Source of the DNA: Macrothele yani
Lineage: Eukaryota > Arthropoda > Arachnida > Araneae > Macrothelidae
Length of the DNA stretch: 64,000 bases
Assembly (NCBI GenBank): GCA_039090855.1
Contig: CM077011.1
Coordinates: forward strand, 37,529,501-37,593,500
Direction: 5' to 3'
Shown: positions 22,349-33,379 of the stretch, one piece after another
Layout: each line of letters starts with the position of its first letter
Position numbering within the stretch: the first letter of the stretch is position 1
Made by a program: the position numbers and the translations under genes
The notes under the pieces: model-generated
The model's database searches: none
What the model was told of the DNA's origin: nothing
Seen by the model: the letters and a program-made list of their open reading frames with translations, nothing else

Positions 22349-23540
22349 CACCGATGAACCATCACATTATGACCACCTACCTAGTAAGCTGTAGGACCCT
22401 CTTTAGCACGCAAAACACCGGCCACTCAGCGAGACATCGATTCGATGAGGTGGCGATAGGTATCCCTGGAATATCTGGTACCATAATGTCAACAGCGGGT
22501 GCTCGAGTTCCTGTACATTTCGAGGCGGTGGTGATTTACCGCGAACCCGGTTTTTCAAGTCCAACCACAAATGTTCGATTGGTTTATGTCAGGTGAATTT
22601 GAAGGCCAGGGCATTAACAAAGAGTCACCAGCATGCTCCTCGAACCACCCCTTGACGATTCTGGTAGTGTGGCATGGCGCATTATCCTTTTGGTCATGGC
22701 CATCACCAGCAGGGAACGCAGTTGCCATGAATGGGTGAATTTTGTCCGCAACGATGTTCAGATACCTGACAGCTGCCAGGGATTGTGCTATTGGGATAAT
22801 TGTGCCTAAACTGTCCCAAGGAAACATCGTCGGCCGGTTTCCGCCCAACAGTGCATCCAGGTGCCATAGGTTCTGTTGGTAATCGGCGTATCCGCACTCG
22901 GCCGTCTACGTGATGCACCAGGAATCTTGATTCGTCCAGTCCACTTTCTTCTTATCATCCACGGTCCAATTTCGATGACTTTTGGCCCATTTCATGCGTT
23001 GTTGGCGATGATGTGCAGTGAGCATGGAGACCCGGCTGGGTCTTCGGCTACACAGACCCATGTTCAGAAGGCTGCGATGAAATGTGTGCTGTGACACATT
23101 ACTCTGATCACCGCTGTTGTAGTGGCCGGTCATTTGTCGCAATGTAACCGCGCGGTCATTGCGAACAATGCGCGATAGCCTCCGCTCCCCTCTGGCATCA
23201 ATGAGCTGCGGACGACACACGGCTAGAATACGGTTCGTCGTTTGGCCATCTGTGCACCACTTTTGATACGTACTCACTAGAGCGGTACGTGAACAACCCA
23301 CAAGCCGCGCCATTTCTGAGATCGTAGTTCGGAGGCGTCGTGCAATCACAATTTGTTCTTTATCAAACTCCGATAAATTGGCAGCTTTTCTCATTCTGAC
23401 TCAAACACTTTACTAACCGAAAGCCGGCCCTCGGGTTGTATATATACTACTCTGTGAACTTCATCTGCGCCACCATTTGGTCTTCAGGCGTGTTCATTTC
23501 TCTATGCTGGGGGTGGTCATAATGTAATTGCTCATCGGTG
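22349..23540 (-). mobile_element. Tc1-type transposon copy 6, 36-residue spacing
   Basis: Termini CACCGATGAACCATCACATT (left) and CACCGATGAGCAATTACATT (right, reverse complement), TA at 22347-22348 and 23541-23542, 1192 bp. It inserted into the 33-bp satellite. It is closely similar to copy 8. Confidence 0.94.
22379..23394 (-). pseudogene. Tc1 transposase pseudogene (DD36E type)
   Basis: Start at 23394 (MRKAANLSEFDKEQIVIARR) with helix-turn-helix MARLVGCSRTALVSTYQKW. The frame stays open through KKKV and then shifts at the first catalytic block, where the sister copy reads AWSDESRF. The second block KDNAPCHTTR and PDINQSN (Pro-Ile-Glu expected) lie in another frame. Spacing corresponds to 36 residues, as in copies 1, 8 and 11. 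Confidence 0.85.
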
Positions 23541-23665
23541 TATTTAGGTGAATATTTCTCGGATAAGCTATCGTTTAGATAAAAGGACGTTTTGGGTGAA
23601 GTGATTTTCGGTCAAGTGGGGATGTAGATAAAACAACCTACTGATGAAGTGATCACCAGGGAAAT

Positions 23666-24732
23666 GAACTACTATGGGTTAACTAGAGGAGACATTGCGT
23701 AATGAGTTAATGAGGCTGTTATGGAAGCACACCATCAGAAGAGAAATGTGAATTTATTACTTGGTTTTTTGGTCTGTATAAGCACTTTTAATTCAGAGCG
23801 CTACTTCTTGTGAAATGCCATACTGAATGGCATGAGAAGGGTTCTTTATTTTCCTTTCCCTCCTTAATATGAGTTTCTGTCTTGCCACTGCTTATATTTT
23901 CTTTTTACTCAAATAAGTTAGTTCCAAAATTTTGCTCCTCAGATTTCTTTCTCCTGGAGTTATACGAGCGACTAACCAGATCTCTCCGGTAAACCCTGAA
24001 GCCCAACTCTTGAATTTGCTATGCTCACACCACAAGGATTTCTTCAGAGTACCGGAATCCCTAGTTTTATCGCTTCATTTCGGTCGCAGCCTATTCTCAA
24101 CAGTGTTGTTATATGAAGCCATTCATCTTTTTGAACAGAGTTTGCGTCTCAGAGAAACCTCATGTTACGCCGGAGGAAAACTTTTCTTTGCAGTCTTTTT
24201 CTGACGACGATCATCTGATCTTTCAGATCTGACACTTTACAGTTTTAGTCGTTATCTCTCGACGAGATAATGAGAATACCTGCGCCGTATCAGATTATTC
24301 TTCTATCCGAAGAATTTTTTCTGACATGATTTATCTGTGCGATCGTCAATACTTCATTAAAGTATAATTGTCAATTAAATGGGCAATTTGCAAACCCCGA
24401 GAAACAAATTGGCTTTCCTGCAAAACAAAGAAGACATTTTGAGTTTAGAACAAACACAGTAAAAAGAAAAAATTAAAGTAACAGATTATTATCTGAAGAA
24501 TAATTTTGTCGGTTTTCTTATCTCACAGAAAATTAGCGATATGCCCACAAAATAGAGGCTTTGCTTTACGGAAGCGAAACCTGAGTAACTATTGAGATTT
24601 TCTTTCGCATTCTACATGAATAGCCCTTACAAGTATCACGCACTGGTGCTTCATGAATTCATATAAAAATAATATCGGTTTTGTTCATTCTGATTGAAAA
24701 ATTCTGAGATTCGTTTTGCTCACACACTCGTA
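23666..24732. other. No gene recognised
   Basis: The 90-codon plus ORF at 23932-24204 (starting MLLRFLSPGV) has no recognised domain. Composition is AT-rich. Confidence 0.5.
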
Positions 24733-25964
24733 CACTATATTGACAAAAGTCATCGGGCACCTACAAGAGAAACACAACATGACATTTATTGACACACATT
24801 AGTACCGTATCGGTCCATCTTTGGCCTTAATGCATGCACTGACTCTTCGAGACATGCTTTCGACAGGGATTTGGAACACAGCGATAGGTATGCGCTTCCA
24901 CTCAGTACATAATGCTGCCGCTAACTGTTGCTTAGTAGTAGGCCTTGGTTCCAAAATTCTTATGCAGCGCTCTAATTCATCTCATAGGTGCTCTATGGGA
25001 TTAAGATCAGGGATCTGTGCTAGCCAGTCCACACACGACACGGAATTATCATCAACCACGCCGTAACAGTCCTTGCTTTATGGCTCGATGCATTATCCTG
25101 TTGGTACCAACAAGGCTCGGTTCCATAGTATTGCAACAGAGTTGGTAGGGCACAATTATCCAGAATATCGAGTTAGATGTGCTGGTTAACAGGTTTGTCC
25201 ACAATAGCCAATAGGCCTAGACCATACCACGAAAAACACCTCCACACGAGTACACTGCCAGCTTCAAACTTGACCGTATGAACAGTACACAGTGGTAAAT
25301 TGCGTTGTCCCGGCTGCCGACATACCCACAAACGGCCATCAGACTGATGGATCGTGTATCTGGATTTATCAGTCCATAGGACCCGTTTCCATTGTTCTAC
25401 GGTCCACGACATATGTTCTTTACACCATGCTAAATGGCGAGTAGCATTCCGGGTGGCTTATGAGTAGTCGCACGACCACGGTAACCCATGGAATGAAGTT
25501 CTCTGCTAATGCTATCTGTACGTACCGAGGTTCCAGCATTGTTACTCACCTGTACACTGAGGTCTTGTGCAGTACTACGTCGATTAGCTATAACGACTCT
25601 CCCGAGGCTTCGACGTCCTCTATCACTGATTTTCTTTGGTCTGCCGGTACGTTTTACTGCTTCAAGCACACGATGTGTCTTCCACATAGTTAGTACATCC
25701 AAAACAGTTCATGTGGGTATGTTTAAACGCCTCTCGGTTTCTCTTATGGACAACCCACTAATATAACACCCAAAAATCTTTCCTTTCTCAAAGTCAGTTC
25801 CCTCCCGCTGGGACATTATCACTCAACCTCACAGTGCGATATGATCGCGGTCAGCTGCAGGTTTGTTTTTATACCGTATGCAGCTGTACTGCGCATCTTA
25901 ACAAAGCAGCGGATCCGTTCATTTGGTTTTGAAGGGGTGTTCGGTGACTTTTGTCAATATAGTG
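24733..25964 (-). mobile_element. Tc1-type transposon copy 7
   Basis: Termini CACTATATTGACAAAAGTCA at both ends, with TA at 24731-24732 and 25965-25966, 1232 bp. Confidence 0.95.
24799..25816 (-). pseudogene. Tc1 transposase pseudogene (DD34E)
   Basis: ATG 25814-25816 (MSQREGTDFEKGKIFG) starts the helix-turn-helix. A stop follows in NIPT-TVLDVL. The frame continues to about 25430 and then shifts. The catalytic part reads WTDKSRYTIHQSDGRLW (Glu after Asp replaced by Lys), YQQDNASSHKARTV and PDLNPIEHL, with 34 residues between Asp and Glu after allowing one shift. It ends KDGPIRY-stop. Confidence 0.85.
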
Positions 25965-25966
25965 TA

Positions 25967-26674
25967 TATATATGCAGGTTCTTATCTTTACTAAAGTGAA
26001 TGGTTTTGTTATGAACACTACTTCGTGAACTCCCGTAGCCAAAGAACTTATATTTTTTGTGCACTCAATATGTTAAACTGTGTTAATAGTCCAATAATAA
26101 TATCTTCGGTAAATATCAATGTGGAAAAAAATCTCAGTTATAAGTTCATAATATCTCTACAAACTCTGTTAATTATCTTTCCATTAGATAAGAAAATGTT
26201 TCTTTTCTCCGACTTTTTCGGTTCTTCTCTTTCCATAGCTCACCAAAATCCACGAATTTCATCTTACATGTAAAACGCAATTAAGATGAGTTTGAAAAAC
26301 ACACATTCCATAATCATTTGTTAACGCATGTAAATTAATTTACTAGCTCATAATTGCTATCTAAGCACTGCGTGCATCGCGACAGTAGCGTTCATTTGTG
26401 GCCAGCAAACATTCTAACCACCGATAGAATAATTATGCCCAAATAAGGAAAATTGTTTTTCCTCTCGCGATGCACACGTGGCAGGAAGATTTGAATGCCA
26501 GCGCCAAGCGCAGCGCCTCTTAGGACCTATAAACAGCACGGCAAACATTTTTAATTGTAGCAAGTTCTCCCCTTTCGCAATTTTAATTTGAAGCCGGACA
26601 CTCAAACTCGGACAACAACGAAAAGTAATCTGCCAAATTATGAAATGCCTACCGTGGTTTGCTGACTAGTTATA

Positions 26675-26676
<2 letters not shown>
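25967..26676. other. No gene recognised
   Basis: AT-rich; small ORFs at 26025-26273 (plus) and 26414-26605 (minus) have no recognised motif. Confidence 0.5.

Positions 26677-26738
<62 letters not shown>
26677..26738. repeat. (AC)31 microsatellite
   Basis: Uninterrupted AC dinucleotides for 62 bp, followed by a short TA run at 26751-26762. Confidence 0.99.
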
Positions 26739-26741
<3 letters not shown>

Positions 26742-26974
26742 TTCTTTTATTATATATATATATGAAGCTTTGGTTTACTTGAGCGAAACCTCGGAAATTA
26801 CCTAGCTACAGTTTAAAACATAGTTTCCGAGGTTTCACTCCTATGTGAATAGGAAACAGAATTAAATTTATCAATTACCATAAAAAAAAGTCTCAAGCTC
26901 AAGCAGACATTTTTTGGACATACGTTTTATATAATATATACAGTACACTGATGAGTCATTACATTAAGACCACC

Positions 26975-28014
26975 TACCTAATAAGCAGTAGGACCACCTT
27001 TAGCCCGCAAAACAGTGGCCACTGGGCGAGCCATCGATTCGATGAGGTGGCGATAGGTATCCCTGGAATATCTGGTACCATAATTTCAACAGAAGATCCT
27101 CCAGTTCCCATACATTTCGGGGTGATGGTGATTTAGCACGAGCTCGCTTTTCCAAGTCGAATCCCAAATGTTCGATTGGGTTCATGTCCGGTGAATTTGG
27201 AGGGCCAGGACATTAACACAAAGTCACCAGCATGTTCCACCAACAACTCCTTGACGATTCTGGCAGTGTGACATCGCGCATTATCCTGTTAGTAATGGCC
27301 ATCACCAGCAGAAAACAGTTGGATTCCCTGCTGGTGATGGCCATGAATGGGTGAACTTGGTCCGCAACGATGCTCAGATACCTGACAGCTGCCAGGGATT
27401 GTGCTATTGGGATAATGGGGCCTAAGCGGTCCCAAGGAAACATCGCCGGCCTGTTTCCGCCCAACAGTGCATCCAGGTGCCATAGGCTCCGTTGGTAATA
27501 GGCGTATCCGCACTCGGCCGTCTACGTGATGCACCAGGAATCTTGATTCGTCAGACCAGGCCACTTTCTTCTTATCATCCACGGTCCGATTTCGATGACT
27601 TTTGGCCCATTTCATGCGTTGTTGGCGATGATGTGCAGTGAGCATGGGGACCCGGATGGGTCTTCGGCTACACAGACCCATGTTCAGAAGGCTGCGATGA
27701 AATGTGTGCTGTGACACATTACCCTGATCACCACTGTTGTAGGGGCCGGTCATTTGTCGCAATGTAACCCTGCGGTCATTGCGAAAAATGCGCGATAGTC
27801 TCCGCTCCCGTCTGGCATCAATGAGCTGCGGACGACACACGGCTAGAATACGGTTCGTCGTTTGGCCATCTGTGCACCACTTTTGATACGTACTCACTAC
27901 AGCGCTACGTGACCAACCCACAAGCCGCGCCATTTCTGAGATCGTAGTTCCGAGGCGTCGTGCAATCACAATTTGTCCTTTATCAAACTCCGATAAATCG
28001 GCAGGTTTTCCCAT
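26975..28014 (-). pseudogene. Tc1 transposase pseudogene (DD36E type)
   Basis: ATG near 28014 (MGKPADLSEFDKGQIVIARR). The N-terminal half is open and intact through AWSDESRFLVHHVDGRVRI with the first Asp. The frame shifts near GRKQAGD, so the next 100 codons read in the wrong frame. The second catalytic block is destroyed by a palindromic insertion (27295-27344). The end MNPIEHLGFDLEKR carries the Glu. Confidence 0.87.
27295..27344. repeat. Perfect 17-bp inverted repeat inside Tc1 copy 8
   Basis: Arms ATGGCCATCACCAGCAG (27295-27311) and its exact complement (27328-27344) enclose 16 nt. The sister element has only one arm (22697-22712 region), so the second arm is an acquired inverted duplication. 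Confidence 0.95.
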
Positions 28015-28319
28015 TCTGATTCCGAACACTGTAATATTCGAACACCGGTCTTAGGGTTGTATATATACTGGTCTGCGAACTTCACCTGCGCCACCGTTCG
28101 GTCTCCAGGCGCGCTCATTTCTCTAGGCTGGGGGTGGTCATAATGTAATAGCTCATCGGTGTATATCATATCAATTTTTTACAAGATCTACATTAATGTA
28201 ATGTTGTATCATTTGGGGGAAGCACTGGTTATGGCTCAACCAAGAAAGCGAGCAGAATTCAGGAGTAAATAAAGCGGCATAAAACACATCCATGCACTGA
28301 GAGAATTAATTAAAAAAGT

Positions 28320-29090
28320 AAATGAATGTGAACTTTCCCTATGTATGGCATTTACTGATTGTGAAAGGGCTTTTTATTCAGTAAAACTATCAACAGTTTT
28401 GATGTTTTGAAATTCTGTGGAATTGAAAATGCATATGTTAATATCATTAATATACTGTATATTTGAAATGCAAGTGCAAAGATCCAACAGTTTGTCGACA
28501 CGGCACATATAAAAATTGTAATGGAAGTAAGAAAAGGAGACATCATATCTAAGCTCTTTAGTTCCACGTTGCAGAATGTCTCTCAATCATTGAACTGGGA
28601 AAGACAAGGCAATAAAGATGAATGGAGATTATTTAGCCCACCTTCGGTTTGCTGACGACATTGTTGTTCTTGCATGTACCTCCTCAGGTTCGCAGAGTAT
28701 GATCAAAGAAATGGCTGACAAGAGTGAAGAAGTGAGATTAAAAATGAATACTCAGAAAACCAAATTGATGTACAGCGCTTTTAAGAAACAAAAGAATTAC
28801 AGGTTGGTTTGCTAAACTTAAAAGTAACTCTGATGCGAACATTTATCTTGACCAAATGATATGAAGACAGGGCCACATAAAAGAAGAAACTAATGGACGT
28901 AAAAACCTTGCCTCTAATAAATTGGGAAAAAACAGTAGGATTTTCAATAGCAGTTTCCCATTATGTTTTAAAGCAGAAATATGCAATCAATGCATTCTTC
29001 CATTTCTTATTTATGGATCAGATAATGCGGACAACTCAAAGAAACGTGAAGAGACGCATCTTCGATATGAACAGGAAAGATAGCACACGG
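28320..29090 (+). pseudogene. LINE reverse transcriptase remnant
   Basis: Pieces in order: FTDCERAFYSVK (fingers motif like FTDYxKAFDSV), VRKGDIISKLFSSTLQ (QGDxISPxLF), LRFADDIVVLACTS (catalytic FADD), VRLKMNTQKTKLMY, then thumb-like residues before KRRIFDMNRKD. The order and spacing match the RT of arthropod non-LTR elements. Stops and frame changes abound. Similar tails occur at 1-190 and 36600-36880. Confidence 0.75.
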
Positions 29091-29189
29091 TAGTCCTGAA
29101 GCAGCAAAGTGACAAGAGTTGATTTCATCATTATAATAAGAAAGATTACATCAAATTTTCGGTTGTAATAAGCACGTCTTTTGAATTCT

Positions 29190-30560
29190 TTTCGACGCAA
29201 ATAAAATTTATCAAAGTCAATGGAACTGACTAGAAAAAAATTAACCGGATTTCTACAGTCGATAAAACATCCAGAAATAGAAACAGCTACTTACTTCCAC
29301 CAGCGGCTAAAATGTATGTTACGGAGATCAACAAATGACGCACGAAAAGTTTCTCATAGAAAAGAACTTTTCAAATACGTCTTCAGGAAGCACAGACAGC
29401 GAGGAAAAGGTTTTGACCTTTACGCCCCTGGCAGGAAATTTGTGCTTTATTTAAAGAAGATAATGCTCTCAATCTTTATTGTAGCGAATGACATACAGTA
29501 CAAAAAAGAAATTTCCGAATAGGGGTTTTAGAAGCGGATATACAGCTGCAAACAGAAGTACAAAAACATCACCTAATGACAAAACTGTGAACTACAAAGC
29601 TTCTCAAATACCTAAAGTGTTTCACAAGGTATCTGGAGTTAAAATATATTTTTTTTAAATCGCACATTTAGAAGCAGAGATATTGAGAAAAACAGATTAA
29701 ATATTTGTGCCCCTAGCGGCGAAATTGTGCATTATTTTGGGAAGGAAATGCAAACGAATTGTTTTCATAGTTAGTAGTATCTGACCGAAAAAGAATGTTT
29801 TCAATCGAGGTTTTAGACCCGCAAATATTGCTGTGAACGGAAACGTTAACTTGCACCCCCTAGTAGGACATTTTCAAGTTAAGAAAAATTTGGAATTATA
29901 TGAGAAACATTTCGCACCGGAAACGCTATCCAACAAAGAACGAGTTCTTCATATCGAACTCTTACAAGCAGAAATATTGACAAAAATAAGATTTACATCT
30001 ACATCCACTGCCGGAAAAATTACGCATTATTTTAAAAAGAAAGTATTCTAAAAAGGTTTTCCGAGGTGAACGGTATCGGCCCAAGGAATAATGTCTTCAA
30101 TCTAGTTTTCAGAAGCTCAGATTTTGCTGCAAATGCATCAGAAGCAGAAATAAACAGTTACGGCCCTTGGAGGCAAAACCATTCTTTACCAAAAATTAGA
30201 AAATATATGGGAAATATTTCCCACCAGGAGCTGATACGATGGAGGAAGAATTTTTTAAATTGGACTTTTAGAAGCAAAGATATCGGGGAAAACGCAGTTT
30301 ACCTTTACGCCCCCTAGCGGAGCCCTACTAGAAAAAGAGACTGTACCTAAAATAGTGTTCGATATAAATGGCATTGAAAAGAAAAATATTTTTGAATTCC
30401 ACATCCTCTGCATTTAGGCCCTCTAGCGGCGAAGGCGTGTATTGAAAAAGAAAAACCAGAACGCAAGGATCACCATTCTTAGATTTCAATCTTCCCAATG
30501 CAAACATAATTTTTCAGATAGGATAAATAGTTGCAGAAATATGGTGTCCACAGACGGACG
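29190..30560 (+). repeat. Degenerate array with about 150-bp period (CCCTAGCGG family)
   Basis: Landmarks such as GCCCCTAGCGGCGAAATTGT followed by GCATTATTT recur near 29426, 29706, 29856, 30310 and 30420, with several gaps close to 150 or 300 bp. The array ends with GGTGTCCACAGACGGACGA. A shorter relative lies at 57060-57780. Its reading frames are not conserved. Confidence 0.6.
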
Positions 30561-30619
30561 AATGAAGTCATAATATAAGCACGATTTTTTTTTCAAAAGC
30601 ATGTTAAAAATAAATACTC

Positions 30620-30790
30620 TCAAGTAGTGATGATTTGGACGTATTGCTAGGAGAACTGACCTTTGTTGGCATCTGAAATATTAGACTGAATACCAAGGGA
30701 CAGGAAAAGAAACTAAAGAACACCACATGGGAGTTGGGTGGGATGGAAGTTGTAACAATGAGCAACATGTATATTCTTCTATACATATAT
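30620..30790 (+). mobile_element. Possible LINE 3' tail scrap
   Basis: Phrases ATTAGACTG..TACCAAGGGACAGGAAAAG and CACATGGGAG resemble the LINE ends at 30-100 and 36680-36730. Very degenerate. Confidence 0.3.
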
Positions 30791-31390
30791 AAACCCTACC
30801 TTTTCGTTGTATATCCGTATTCTGACCAAAAGGACTCCGACTATAGACCAATAGCTGTATAACTGCAATATATTACCGAACCTTGTGAAAGTGAGACAGT
30901 TAATACTGTCTCACCTTCAGCAACTCGCATGCAGTGTTATGAGTACAGTCAATCCCCTCTTCCCCAAATGACTACGCAAGTCAAAACGTGGACCTCAGTT
31001 ATCGGCGGCTAAAATGCATCTGACCCAAAGCAGAAAAATTACAAGAGTTTATGCCATCAGATAGTGCCGTCTTAACACTTCTGGAGGCCCTGGGCCGTCA
31101 GATTTTTCGGGGCCCCTGATCTTATTTAAATATATTCATGTATACAACATATGGCATTATTACAATGTGTGGTTCTATTCACACATGGTATTATTACAAT
31201 GTGTGGTTATTTCTTTTATTCGCACAAGGTATTATCACAATATGGTATTATGTACACTGCTGGCCACCCAAAATGCAACACCAAGAAGGACACGAGATAG
31301 CAAAACCAGATAAACTGGACACATAACAACAGATACAAAAATGAAACGATTGAGCTTACAGGCCCGTGCGACTAGCGGAACACGCAGACA

Positions 31391-32519
31391 TCAATAGTTC
31401 GTGTGAACCCCATGGTTGGCAATAACGGCCGCTACACGCCGCGGCATCGAACGAAAGAGGCTTTGGATGTGGGCTTGGGGTATGTCGGTCCAGGCTGCTT
31501 CCACACGTTGCCACAGTTCATCAGGCGTAGCCGCGGGTGGTGCTTACCGGGCCACTCGGTTGCCGATCAGCGACCAGACGTGTCCGATGGGCGACGTATC
31601 TGGAGAAAAGGCGGGCTACGGCAGCAGTGACACCTGATGGGCCGTGAAGAATCGTTGCACGATGCGTGCCACGTGCAGGCGCGTATTGTCCTGCTGAAAC
31701 GTGGCCGCTGGCAGGTCCTGCAGGTAAGAAAGGACTACAGGCTCCAAAACGTCGGAGATGTAACGTTGGCTGTTGAGTGTACCGGCGATGAGCCCCAGAG
31801 GGGTGCTCATCGCCGTACACGATGGTGCTCATCGGTACACGATGAGCACCAGAGGGATGCTCATCGTGTACCGGCGATGAGCACCAGAGGGGTGCGTCCA
31901 ATTGCGCCCCAAGCCATAACGCCAGGCGACGGACCGGTATGACGATGCACAATGCAGGCGGCATACAGTCTCTCGCCGCGGTGCCGCCACACGCGGATCC
32001 GACCATCGTGGTGTTGCAGGCAGAAGCGGGATTCGTCGGAGAAGACGATGTCGTGCCATTCCGTAGTCCAGGTGCGGCGTTCAAAGGCACACTGCCGCCG
32101 CACTCGCCGGTGGTGTAACGTCAATGGTAATCGGAGCAATGAGCGCCGTGCGACAAGTCTCCGCTCCAGCAGACGACGTCGAACGGTACGTGCTGACACA
32201 GGTTGTTGCGCAACACACCCTAATTCCTGCGCTAACGTTCGTGATGTGGCGGTGCAAGCCGTCAATTCCCGCCGCACAACATGACGGTCATGACGGTCCT
32301 CTCGTTCGGTGGTGTGCCGCGGCTGTGGCAATCGCTCACGTCGGTCCGTCCGTCCCTCGCACCCACCGAATCCATACTCGCCTCACAGTGGCTGGATATT
32401 GCCCCACACGGGCACCGATGTCTCGGTACGATAAACCGCTGTCGCGATAAGCCACTATTCGTCCTCTGTCGAACTGCGAAAACGTGCTGGAATGGCTGCC
32501 GTATTCTGCGACGAGGCAT
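31391..32519 (-). pseudogene. Tc1 transposase pseudogene (DD34E), with palindromic insertion
   Basis: N-terminus MPRRRIRQPFQH near 32519, early frameshift, then an open block VFSDESRFCLQHHDGRIRVW with the first Asp, and VMAWGAIGRTPLVLIAGT. Repeated GATGAGCACCAGAGGG units interrupt and shift the frame, after which it resumes LIAGTLNSQRYISDV, FQQDNTRLHV, SPIGHVW (Glu changed to Gly) and ends HGVHTNY-stop. Loss of the catalytic Glu would inactivate it independently of the shifts. Confidence 0.87.
31788..31893. repeat. Nested palindromic micro-repeats inside Tc1 copy 9
   Basis: Three forms of a GATGAGC-CCAGAGGG-TGCTCATC hairpin stand next to each other. The cleanest has 15-bp perfect arms 31834-31848 and 31858-31872 around a 9-nt loop. 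The sister copy at 3030-3060 has a single simple version. Confidence 0.9.
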
Positions 32520-33063
32520 CAGGAAGCTTCCCACTCTCAGGTCCGGCAGCACAATACATTTCTACTCCTTACACCCCGCCTTCTGTGCCCCTTCTTATAG
32601 TGCTTTTCGGTGGCGTGCCGGGCGCACATGATTTGGGTATACCCTGCAATTCGTCGGAGAAGACAATGTCGTGAATGTCGGTTTGCATGTCCTCTCGCGG
32701 TCGACGCATGCTGCAAATTTCAGGCCAATCGGATGCTACATTCTTGGTGTTGCATTTTGGGTGGCCAGCAGTGTATATACAACATATGAGAATTCTTACG
32801 TATATTTACCACCATCATCAACATGTTGATTTCAGAGAAGAAACATTCAATGTCCAGTAACTTTTTAAATACCACTTGAATGAAAAACGGTGAATGACAA
32901 AATTGTAGAACTCCATTAAATGTAATAAATGCATTCCCATTTAGTTGCTTAGTGAATTACAAGAAAATTGGTGCTGAAAGATATAATGTTTCTTCCCTAT
33001 TCTACAAATTATTCAACAAAAATTAAATTAAAAAAGCAGAAGAAATAAACAAACCAGCGCCGT

Positions 33064-33280
33064 GCTGCCCCAGTGGCGCAGTGGTCTAAGAGATAGCCTC
33101 TGATCATTCGTCCGAAAGGGGTCCGGGTTCGAATCCCGTGAGGCATGGATATCGTGTTTGTCTTACGGCACTGGCTCTCTCCCTTCCCTGAAACCAGTGA
33201 CCCTAAATTAGGGACAGGGCGACTGCTTATAGCCCATTGAGTTGCTCACGGTGGTCGTTAAACCTCAAAAAAACAAAAAA
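33064..33280 (+). mobile_element. SINE family A, copy 3, with target duplication
   Basis: A box TGGCGCAGTGGTCTAAG, B box GGTTCGAATCCC, and the usual body and tail. A 13-bp duplication AAACCAGCGCCGT flanks it (33051-33063 and 33281-33293), showing insertion by target-primed reverse transcription. Confidence 0.95.
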
Positions 33281-33379
33281 AAACCAGCGCCGTTTCCGGG
33301 CAATATGATGCACCAGACAAAAATGCCGATATGTGGCCTCCGTCATTGTTATTTATTTAAACAGCGAAGATTAAATATA

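Larger units (their letters stand above)
21385..23665 (+). repeat. Degenerate 33-bp satellite, interrupted by Tc1 copy 6
   Basis: A unit of about 33 bp (TTTCGGTGAAGTAATGATTT then CAATAAAGCGACC in its cleanest pair near 21980-22050) recurs with substitutions and indels from 21385 to 22346. It resumes at 23543-23665 after the inserted Tc1. Scattered related phrases occur from 20640. No coding function is evident. Confidence 0.8.
26946..28161 (-). mobile_element. Tc1-type transposon copy 8, 36-residue spacing
   Basis: Termini CACTGATGAGTCATTACATT (left) and CACCGATGAGCTATTACATT (right), TA at 26944-26945 and 28162-28163, 1216 bp. Same family as copy 6, with long stretches of near identity (for example 27440-27720 against 22830-23105). 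Confidence 0.95.
31254..32773 (-). mobile_element. Tc1-type transposon copy 9 (CACTGCTGGCC family)
   Basis: Termini CACTGCTGGCCACCCAAAAT at both ends and TA at 31252-31253 and 32774-32775, 1520 bp. Same family as copy 2 but opposite orientation. It is lengthened by extra sequence near 31788-31893 and in the 5' region (32520-32700). Confidence 0.95.

Noticed and set aside
22906..23394. 162-codon ORF as a host homeodomain-like gene
   Set aside because: It is the N-terminal half of a Tc1 transposase within TA-flanked terminal repeats.
26677..26738. AC tract as a regulatory element
   Set aside because: A plain dinucleotide microsatellite with no supporting context.
28618..28815. Intact small reverse transcriptase gene
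   Set aside because: Only the FADD block is open; upstream and downstream motifs are in other frames with stops, so it is a LINE fossil.
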